From Amycolatopsis decaplanina DSM 44594 (GTDB taxonomy: Bacteria > Actinomycetota > Actinomycetes > Mycobacteriales > Pseudonocardiaceae): a stretch of 64,000 bases of DNA. Made by a program: the position numbers and the translations under genes. The notes beneath the pieces are model-generated. The model ran no database searches and had not been told where the DNA came from. It was given only the letters and a program-made list of their open reading frames with translations. Numbering within the stretch: position 1 is the stretch's first letter; the number at the start of each line of letters is the position of its first letter. This document shows, piece after piece, positions 56,599 to 64,000 of this stretch. The stretch covers positions 62,001-126,000 of the forward strand of contig NZ_AOHO01000032.1 of the NCBI RefSeq assembly GCF_000342005.1, read 5' to 3'.

Positions 56599-57350
56599 CA
56601 GCCCTCGAGAACCTTCGGGCTGGAAGCGACCTCGGTGCCGTCGGGCAGCGCGGAGATGGTGAAGTCCGCGAACACATTGCTCGAGGCCTTCTGCAGCTCG
56701 CGCAGGCACTCGATGGCCAGGGCGCGGATCTCGACGTCGGCGTGCTCGGTGGCGCGCATCGCGATGAAGTGCCGCCAGGCGCGGTAGTTGCCGGTGACCA
56801 CGATGCGGGTCTCGGTCGCGTTCGGCAGCACGGCGCGGGCGGCCTGGCGGGCCTGCTTGCGGCGCAGGGTCGCGCTCGGCACGTCGGCGAACTTCTCCTC
56901 CAGCCCGGCGAGCAGTTCGGTGTAGGCGTCGACGGCGGCCTGCGAGGCGGCGAGGAACTTCGCGTGCAGTTCGGGGTCCTGTGCGATGACGTCGGGCTCG
57001 ACGAACGCGGCGTCGCGCTCCGGGACGTAGCGCTGCGAGAGCTGCGAGTAGGAGAAGTGCCGGTGGCGGATCAGCTCGTGCGTCAGCGACCGGGAGATCC
57101 CGGTGATGTAGAAGCTGACGGACCCGTGCTCCAGCACCGACAGGTGACCGACGTCGATGATGTGCTCGAGGTAGCCGGCGTTGGTGGCCGTCTTCGGGTT
57201 CGGCTTCTTCCAGGACTGGTAGCAGGCCCGGCCCGCGAATTCGGCCAGCGCCTCACCACCGTCGGCATCGGTCGACCACGGTACGTCCGACGGCGGGAAG
57301 AACTCCGTCTTCGCGATCAGTTGAACCTTGGGTGACACGGTCTCGGCCAC
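56598..57350 (-). CDS. thyX: ThyX, flavin-dependent thymidylate synthase
   Basis: ThyX makes dTMP from dUMP with FADH2 and methylene-tetrahydrofolate. The 250-residue protein carries the diagnostic [14 protein letters not shown] motif, plus [27 protein letters not shown] and [15 protein letters not shown] at 57350 follows AAAAGGAG and gives the length of mycobacterial ThyX; an upstream open stretch to 57416 is unlikely. It precedes the ACT gene and is divergent from the HicB-like gene. Confidence 0.96.
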   Translation of the reverse strand: MAETVSPKVQLIAKTEFFPPSDVPWSTDADGGEALAEFAGRACYQSWKKPNPKTATNAGYLEHIIDVGHLSVLEHGSVSFYITGISRSLTHELIRHRHFSYSQLSQRYVPERDAAFVEPDVIAQDPELHAKFLAASQAAVDAYTELLAGLEEKFADVPSATLRRKQARQAARAVLPNATETRIVVTGNYRAWRHFIAMRATEHADVEIRALAIECLRELQKASSNVFADFTISALPDGTEVASSPKVLEG

Positions 57351-57422
57351 GTTCGCACTCCTTTTCGACCCCTGCTCCACGACTCCGGGCAGCGTAACCG
57401 CAGCCGTCTCTGACACCCCGAC

Positions 57423-57484
57423 GACATCACGGTGACGTCATCGGCTCCTTGACTGACATCACATGTGACGCCATAGTGGTGTCA
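57423..57484 (+). promoter_or_regulatory. Promoter and paired operators of the HicB-like gene
   Basis: TTGACT (57449-57454) and CATAGT (57472-57477) are separated by 17 bases, and the ATG at 57484 lies at the position expected for +1, suggesting a leaderless mRNA. Two related sequences, GACATCACGGTGACGTCAT (57423-57441) and GACATCACATGTGACGCCAT (57455-57474), start 32 bases apart, about three helical turns; the second lies between the -35 and -10 and partly covers the latter. A third partial copy (GGTGTCAT) overlaps the start codon. Confidence 0.55.
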
Positions 57485-58008
57485 TGGATCTGACGCCGTA
57501 CATCACAAGCCTTCGCGAGGACCTCGCGAACACGGCTTCGGCCGGCGACGAGCAGACGCGGCGCGCTGCCGCGCTGCTGTCGTCGGCGCTGGAGCCGGCC
57601 GCCCGGCTGACCATCATGAACGCCCTCGCCGACCTGGCGGCCGAAGTGACCTCCGCGTTGCCGGGGCACGTCGTCGACGTCCGGCTCGACGGCCGCGACG
57701 TACGCGTTGTCGTCACCGGCTCCGCCGAGGGCGCCGAGCAGTCCGCGCCCCGCCACGAGGCGCCGCGGGAGACCCCCCGCCCGCCCAAGGTGGACACGGG
57801 CGACATCACCCGCATCACGCTGCGCCTGTTCGAGCAGGTCAAGGGTCAGGCCGAAGCCGCCGCCGCCGCTCAGGGCGTTTCGCTGAACACGTTCGTCTCG
57901 CAGGCCGTCCAGGGGGCGCTGGGCAAGAGCGGGAGCGAGCACTGGCACTACAAGCAGAAGCCGGGCGGCGGTGCCGGTTCGCACCTGCACGGCTGGGTCC
58001 AGGGCTGA
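57484..58008 (+). CDS. HicB-like antitoxin-type protein
   Basis: The 174-residue protein has an N-terminal helical region, a central beta part (VVDVRLDGRDVRVVVTG), and a C-terminal ribbon-helix-helix (DITRITLRLFEQVKGQAEAAAAAQGVSLNTFVSQAVQGAL) like that of HicB family proteins, followed by a Gly/His-rich tail. No HicA-like toxin is adjacent; the next gene, ten bases on, is DUF4097. This HicB-like/DUF4097 pairing is common in actinomycetes, so it may be a two-gene regulator rather than a toxin-antitoxin system. Confidence 0.78.
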   Translation: MDLTPYITSLREDLANTASAGDEQTRRAAALLSSALEPAARLTIMNALADLAAEVTSALPGHVVDVRLDGRDVRVVVTGSAEGAEQSAPRHEAPRETPRPPKVDTGDITRITLRLFEQVKGQAEAAAAAQGVSLNTFVSQAVQGALGKSGSEHWHYKQKPGGGAGSHLHGWVQG

Positions 58009-58018
58009 GGGGACGGAA

Positions 58019-58927
58019 ATGACCGAGGAAAGCATTCCCGCCGGTGAAGAGACCGTGCGCGTCGAGGACTTCGAGGCCGAAGGCCCGATCGAGATCGACG
58101 TGAGCGTGGCCATCGGCCGGGTGACCATCGAACTGACCGGCGAGAGCGGGGTCCACGCCGAGGTCCGCCGGGACGGCGGCGAACAGCAGCCGTGGGTGGA
58201 CGGGATGACGAGCCTGCTCAGCTGGGTCGGGGAACGCTTCGGCGACCAGCTCGGCGGTTCGCCGGCTGCGTCGGCGGGCGACGCCGTGGCGCAGACGCGG
58301 ATCGAGAAGGTCGGCAACCGGCTGGTCGTCCAGGCGCCGAAGGCCTGGCAGCTGAAGAACGTCCCGCTCGCCGTGAGCGTCCGGGCGCCCGCCGGTTCAC
58401 ATCTGGAGGTGCGGGCCGGGGCGGCCGACGTCACGGTCACCGGCTCCGCCGGGCGGGCCGACCTCCTGACCGGCGCGGGCAAGATCGGCCTCGAACGGGC
58501 CGACGGTTCGGCGATCGTCCGCACCGGCACCGGCGACATCAAGCTCGGCCCGACGCTGTCCGGCCTCCAGTTGCGCACCGGCAGCGGGTCCGTGGAGGCG
58601 TCCTCCGTGAGCGGTTCGGCCACGGTCGCGACCGGAACGGGTGACGTCTGGCTCGGCGAGGTCGCGGGCGAGGTCCTGGCGCGCACCGGCAGCGGCTCCC
58701 TCTCGGTGGCGGACGCCGCCTCCGGGACGCTGGAGCTGACCACCGGATCGGGTGAGGTCCGGGTCGGGATCCGCGGCGGCGTTCAGGCGGAGATCGACCT
58801 TTCGTCGACGACCGGATCGGTATCGAGCGAACTGGACGTCGCGGAGACCGCCCCCTCGGAGGTCTCGCTGAAGGTGCGGGCGCGCACCGGCACCGGCGAC
58901 GCGGTGGTGACCAGCGCGGCCCGGTGA
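58019..58927 (+). CDS. DUF4097 repeat protein
   Basis: The 302-residue protein consists mainly of short beta repeats with a TGSG or TGTGD turn every 18-22 residues (VRTGTGDIKLG, LRTGSGSVEAS, VATGTGDVWLG, ARTGSGSLSVA, LTTGSGEVRVG), a beta-solenoid in the DUF4097 style. No signal peptide or membrane segment is visible. Function is unknown. It follows the HicB-like gene by ten bases and is probably co-transcribed. Confidence 0.82.
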   Translation: MTEESIPAGEETVRVEDFEAEGPIEIDVSVAIGRVTIELTGESGVHAEVRRDGGEQQPWVDGMTSLLSWVGERFGDQLGGSPAASAGDAVAQTRIEKVGNRLVVQAPKAWQLKNVPLAVSVRAPAGSHLEVRAGAADVTVTGSAGRADLLTGAGKIGLERADGSAIVRTGTGDIKLGPTLSGLQLRTGSGSVEASSVSGSATVATGTGDVWLGEVAGEVLARTGSGSLSVADAASGTLELTTGSGEVRVGIRGGVQAEIDLSSTTGSVSSELDVAETAPSEVSLKVRARTGTGDAVVTSAAR

Positions 58928-58950
58928 GGCCGCTGACCGCGGGGCGAGCT

Positions 58951-59003
58951 GCCCCGAGCGCCACGCTTGAGACACTCAACGTCCCGGGCGTGGCGCTCGG
59001 GGC
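58951..59003. terminator. Hairpin between DUF4097 gene and winged-helix gene
   Basis: Perfect 16-base arms (58951-58966 and 58988-59003, GCCCCGAGCGCCACGC type) enclose a 21-base loop containing GAC-ACTCAAC-GTC, the same seven-base apex seen at 25264-25302 and, inverted, at 40301-40344. It lies between convergent genes, 24 bases after the DUF4097 stop and 17 before the other stop. Confidence 0.8.
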
Positions 59004-59019
59004 ATTCCGCGCGGGGTCG

Positions 59020-60240
59020 CTAGCGCACGAGGCGGGCAAGGACGGGAGCGAGGTCGCCCCGCTCCCCCACCGCGACCCCGTCCAGCCCCTGCCATTCCGC
59101 CATCAGCCGCAGCTCGCCCGCCAGCTCACTGGCGACCCGCGCGACGTCCACCCCAGGCTCGGCGAAGGCGCCCTGGACGCGAAGCACCCCGGCGGCGCGG
59201 TCGGCCTTGAGGTCGACCCGGCCGACGAGTTCGCCGTCGAGCAGGAACGGGAACACGTAGTACCCGTAGATCCGCTTCGGCTCGGGCACGTAGATCTCGA
59301 TGCGGTAGAAGAAGTCGAAGATGCGCTCGGTGCGGGCGCGTTCCCAGATCAGCGGGTCGAACGGCGACAGCAGGGCCCGGCCGGTGACCGACCTCGGCGC
59401 CTTCGCCGCGACGTGCCGGTACGCCGGGGCGGGCCAGCCGTCCACGATCACCGGTTCCAGCACACCCGCGTCGACGAGTTCCGCCACCGCCCGCTTGCTG
59501 ACGTCCGGGCCGAGCCGGTAGTAGTCCCGCAGGTCCGGTTCGGTGCCGATGCCCAGCGCGAGGGCCGCGCGGTTGATCAATTCGCGGGCGCCTTCCTCCG
59601 GGCTCACGTTCAGCGAAAGGATCTCCGGCGGCACGACCCGTTCGGTCAGGTCGTACAACCGCTCGAACGACCGGCGCGTGCCGGTGGTCAGCTGACCCAT
59701 GCCGAAGAGCCACTCGCAGGCCTTCTTGACCTCCGACCGCTCCCACCACGAGCCGGGCTTGCCACGACCCGATTCGCTCTCCAGCGCACGCTCGATGCCA
59801 CCCGCGCCGATCGGCCCCTGTTCCTTGACCACGGTCAGGATGTCGTCCACCAGCTGGGGCGTCTGCTCCAGCACCCGCGCGTAGTTCGTCCACCAGCCCA
59901 TGCGCTTCGCCCCGGACCGCAGGAGCGGCCAGTCCGCCACCGGCAGCAGACTCGCCTCGTGCGCCCAGGATTCGACCAGCATCCGGGGTTTGCGGGCGGA
60001 ATGGGACCAGGCCGCGTCGTCCACCAGCGCGGGCTCGTACGAGCCGAGCCGGGAGAACAGCGGCATGTAGTGCGCGCGGACCGCGACGTTCACCGAATCC
60101 AGTTGCAGCAACTGGATTCGCGACAGCACGCGCTGCAGATGCCTTCTCGTCACCGCTCCGCTCGGACGCGCGTCGGCGAACCCCTGTGCGGCCAGGGCGA
60201 TCCGGCGCGCGACCGGGCCGCTGATGGTCGTAGTGCTCAT
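59020..60240 (-). CDS. YcaQ/AlkZ-like winged-helix DNA glycosylase candidate
   Basis: The 406-residue protein resembles the HTH_42 family of winged-helix DNA glycosylases (AlkZ, YcaQ). The stretch LSRIQLLQLDSVNVAVRAHYMPLFSRLGSY contains the QLD variant of the family's Q-x-D/Q catalytic motif, closer to YcaQ than to AlkZ (QxQ). The middle has DYYRLGP and LLSPFDPLIWERARTERIFDFFYRIEIYVPEPKRIYGYYVFPFL. It may unhook interstrand crosslinks or excise alkylated bases. ATG at 60240 (MSTTTI) is preferred to 60264. Confidence 0.82.
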   Translation of the reverse strand: MSTTTISGPVARRIALAAQGFADARPSGAVTRRHLQRVLSRIQLLQLDSVNVAVRAHYMPLFSRLGSYEPALVDDAAWSHSARKPRMLVESWAHEASLLPVADWPLLRSGAKRMGWWTNYARVLEQTPQLVDDILTVVKEQGPIGAGGIERALESESGRGKPGSWWERSEVKKACEWLFGMGQLTTGTRRSFERLYDLTERVVPPEILSLNVSPEEGARELINRAALALGIGTEPDLRDYYRLGPDVSKRAVAELVDAGVLEPVIVDGWPAPAYRHVAAKAPRSVTGRALLSPFDPLIWERARTERIFDFFYRIEIYVPEPKRIYGYYVFPFLLDGELVGRVDLKADRAAGVLRVQGAFAEPGVDVARVASELAGELRLMAEWQGLDGVAVGERGDLAPVLARLVR

Positions 60241-60353
60241 CGTCGGAATGGTGCCATCCGCCACCGACAGTTTCCGGCGGTCCGGCTACATCCGCCTTCC
60301 TCCCCACCCCCACCCTCAATGGATGGAGCTTCGCTCCGCTGTAGGTTTCCCGT

Positions 60354-60914
60354 ATGGCCGCCGCCGAAGTCCGCCCAGCAGTCGTGTCCGACGCCCCCGA
60401 AATCGCCCGTATCCAGCGCGACACCTGGCGAAGTGCCTACACGGAGCTGCTCGGCGAAGCGGCCGTCGCCGGACTCGACATCGAGGAACTCGAAAAGACC
60501 TGGACCGAAACGATCGAGTACCCGGGCACGCGCGTCTTCCTTGCCACCGAAGGCGAGTTCACCGTCGGTTTCTGCGTCGCGGGCCGCGCCCCGGTGAGCG
60601 AGGTGGCCACCGCCGACGGCTCGCTGCCCGATGACGCTTCGACGACGGCGCTCATCGCCTCGCTGCTGGTCGAGCCGCGCTGGGGACGGCGCGGGCACGC
60701 GGGACGGCTGCTGGCGAACGCGTCCGCCTGGCTGCGCGCGGACGGCGCCACGCGCGGGATCAGCTGGGTCGCCCAGACCGACCACGCGTCACTGGGCTTC
60801 TTCCGCCGCGCGGGCTGGTCGCCCGACGGAACCGTCCGCATCCTCGACACCGGAAGCACGAACGTGCGCGAAGTCCGGCTCACCGGCGGCCTCGACCTCG
60901 AGCTCACTCCCTGA
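60354..60914 (+). CDS. GNAT N-acetyltransferase
   Basis: The 186-residue single-domain GNAT has VRPAVVSDAPEIARIQRDTWRSAYTELLG, LIASLLVEPRWGRRGHAGRLLANASAWLR (acetyl-CoA motif; R-x-x-G-x-A) and SLGFFRRAGW. The substrate is not evident. Its last 126 bases overlap the convergent GtrA gene. Confidence 0.85.
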   Translation: MAAAEVRPAVVSDAPEIARIQRDTWRSAYTELLGEAAVAGLDIEELEKTWTETIEYPGTRVFLATEGEFTVGFCVAGRAPVSEVATADGSLPDDASTTALIASLLVEPRWGRRGHAGRLLANASAWLRADGATRGISWVAQTDHASLGFFRRAGWSPDGTVRILDTGSTNVREVRLTGGLDLELTP

Positions 60915-61388
60915 CTTCGCGAACACGACCCAGCGCATCACCGCGTACATGAAGACGCCTTCGCACGCCCCGGCGATGAGCCGGGAGAGGCGGTAGTCGA
61001 CGCCCAGCGCGGCCAATCCCGCGCCGACGCCGAGCAGGAACGCCACGTAGTTGATGACGATCGCGATGACGTACAGCACCGCCTGCCTGCCGACGGGTGC
61101 GTGCGAGCGGAAGTTCATGCTGCGGTTCAGCACGAAGCTCAACCCGAACGCCGTCGCGTACGCGAGCGTGATCGCCAGCCACACCGGCAGGCCGAGCCGG
61201 CCGCGAAGCAGGGTCAGCAGGATCAGGTCGACCCCGAAGGTGAACCCGTTGATGAGCGCGAAACCGAGGAAACTCGGCGCCACCAGCCGGGAAAGCCCGA
61301 AGGGGAGGCGCCGGACCACGGCCGCGCAGAAGTCGGCGAAGCGATCCGCGAAACCCTTGCCGCGGACCGCGTCGTGCACGTCGGCCAC
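60789..61388 (-). CDS. GtrA-family membrane protein
   Basis: The 199-residue protein has four membrane helices (FLGFALINGFTFGVDLILLTLL, LAITLAYATAFGLSFVLNRSMNFRS, AVLYVIAIVINYVAFLLGVGAGL, RLIAGACEGVFMYAVMRWVVF) typical of GtrA, flippase-like proteins that move lipid-linked sugars. The last 41 residues are antisense to the GNAT gene and are hydrophilic, so they may be a tail acquired by read-through. Confidence 0.85.
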   Translation of the reverse strand: MADVHDAVRGKGFADRFADFCAAVVRRLPFGLSRLVAPSFLGFALINGFTFGVDLILLTLLRGRLGLPVWLAITLAYATAFGLSFVLNRSMNFRSHAPVGRQAVLYVIAIVINYVAFLLGVGAGLAALGVDYRLSRLIAGACEGVFMYAVMRWVVFAKSGSELEVEAAGEPDFAHVRASGVEDADGSVGRPARAAEEAQ

Positions 61389-61536
61389 GGATCCAGCATG
61401 GCAGCGGCAGGTGGCCGCGAGCCGACGAACAGGTGATCTTCTGGTGCGGCCGGAAGCCGGGAACGGGGGCTGGCCCCAGTGCGTCCTGGTTTTCAGCTGC
61501 TAACTTGGAGAGAACGAAGATAACGGGGAGGCAACG

Positions 61537-62058
61537 ATGGTGGGCTGGTTGCTCCTGTCGTTCGCCGTCGCCTTCGGTTCGGCGATCCTGCCCGTGGTCA
61601 GCATCGAGATGTTCCTCATCGGCCTGTGCGCGAGCCAGCCGACGATGCCGTGGCTGCTGCTCGGCGCGATCGTCGCGGCCGGTCAGGTCGGCGGGAAGAC
61701 GCTCTACTACCTTGCCGCCAAGGGCACGATCAAACTGCCGAAACCGCTGCACGACCGCCTGCACCGGGAGCGGCCGCCCACCCCGCGCCGGGAACGATGG
61801 CGGGCACGCACCAAGAAGATGCGTGCCCGGCTCGACGCCCTGCGCGAACGGTGCCATCGGCATCCGCAGTGGATGGCGGGCACGTACGGGGTGAGTTCGA
61901 TCGTCGGCCTGCCGCCGTACATGGCCACGAGTGTGCTCGCGGGGCTGGTGCGGATGCCGCTGGCGACCTTCCTGGCCACCGGTTTCGTGGGCCGCTGGCT
62001 GCGGTTCAGCCTGCTGGCCGCCTCCCCCGCCCTGTTCGCGGGCTGGTTCCACTACTGA
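61537..62058 (+). CDS. Small VTT/DedA-like membrane protein
   Basis: The 173-residue protein has two hydrophobic segments at each end (GWLLLSFAVAFGSAILPVVSIEMFLIGL and MPWLLLGAIVAAGQVGGKTLYYLAAKG; later YGVSSIVGLPPYMATSVLAGLVRMPLATFLATGFVGRWLRF) with a basic central loop. The GKTLYYLAAKG and G-F-V-G-R-x-x-R parts recall VTT/DedA family proteins, but it is shorter than usual. ATG at 61537 follows GGGGAGG. Confidence 0.72.
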   Translation: MVGWLLLSFAVAFGSAILPVVSIEMFLIGLCASQPTMPWLLLGAIVAAGQVGGKTLYYLAAKGTIKLPKPLHDRLHRERPPTPRRERWRARTKKMRARLDALRERCHRHPQWMAGTYGVSSIVGLPPYMATSVLAGLVRMPLATFLATGFVGRWLRFSLLAASPALFAGWFHY

Positions 62059-62061
62059 CCA

Positions 62062-62090
62062 ACCTCGCAAGTAGGTGACTAATTGCGAGG

Positions 62091-62091
<1 letters not shown>
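62062..62091. terminator. Bidirectional terminator hairpin
   Basis: ACCTCGCAA (62062-62070) and TTGCGAGGT (62083-62091) are perfect 9-bp arms with a 12-base loop, located between the stop codons of two convergent genes (62058 and 62091). The second arm overlaps the stop of the minus-strand gene by one base. Confidence 0.7.

Positions 62092-64000
<1,909 letters not shown>

Noticed and set aside
57351..57416. A 22-residue N-terminal extension of ThyX
   Set aside because: A strong AAAAGGAG site precedes GTG 57350 and the shorter product has the normal family length.

Overview
The window reads as one contiguous piece of a high-GC actinomycete chromosome, most likely Pseudonocardiales and Amycolatopsis-like (inference). 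The support is very high third-position GC, a mraZ-rsmH-ftsL-ftsI-murE-murF-mraY-murD-ftsW-murG cluster, a clgR-pspA-pspM cluster ordered as in mycobacteria, a MoxR/DUF58/transglutaminase operon, WxG-type (type VII secretion) protein clusters, and dispersed perfect palindromes after stop codons.

Layout. 1-12.65 kb, minus strand: the cell-wall and division (dcw) operon, read from mraZ (12646) down to murG, which runs off the left edge. Most junctions are 4-base GTGA or ATGA overlaps, so the genes are translationally coupled. Three clusters of GTGGGG boxes lie upstream of mraZ, and a folded RNA with a hairpin over the ribosome binding site lies before rsmH. 13.1-18.0 kb, minus: an orphan type VII secretion-associated cluster (EspC-like, EspG-like, PPE/WxG-like, YbaB-like, DUF3558 lipoprotein, WxG effector-like, membrane protein). 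18.3-23.1 kb, plus: moxR, DUF58 and TgpA-like transglutaminase, closed by a perfect 33-bp hairpin. 23.3-31.7 kb: DUF3040 protein, DinB, a palindrome carrying a small inserted element, a methyltransferase, a ParA-like ATPase, Nei-type glycosylase, GNAT, PyrD and an allophanate-hydrolase-like protein that has lost its catalytic triad. 32-38 kb, minus: pspM, pspA, a sigma-factor remnant, clgR, cinA, pgsA and rimO, the envelope-stress neighbourhood, then an ArgA-like acetyltransferase on plus. 38-43.4 kb: CGNR regulator divergent from a hydrolase/nitroreductase pair, a lipoprotein, and FtsK. 43.6-47 kb, plus: PlsC-like acyltransferase and a second WxG cluster with a DUF1023 hydrolase and a lipoprotein. 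47-51.7 kb: EamA exporter, DUF305 lipoprotein, amino-acid permease, VWA protein. 51.8-57.4 kb, minus: RNase J, DapA, a transmembrane Ser/Thr kinase, an ACT protein and ThyX. 57.5-64 kb: HicB-like and DUF4097 pair, winged-helix glycosylase-like protein, GNAT, GtrA, a small membrane protein, DapB, and the C-terminal half of an M16 peptidase that runs off the right edge.

Functional themes are peptidoglycan precursor synthesis and division (dcw genes, FtsK, and DapA/DapB supplying diaminopimelate), envelope-stress response (ClgR/PspA/PspM), and small-molecule and nucleic-acid housekeeping. The least-explained material is intergenic: five copies of a 46-48 bp palindrome placed 0-16 bases after stop codons, one split by a 189-bp element with an 8-bp target duplication; a set of hairpins that share a fixed seven-base apex but differ in their stems; and a gene-free 543-bp stretch with a short, well-primed reading frame. 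All product names rest on motif reading of the translated sequence; no database search was run.
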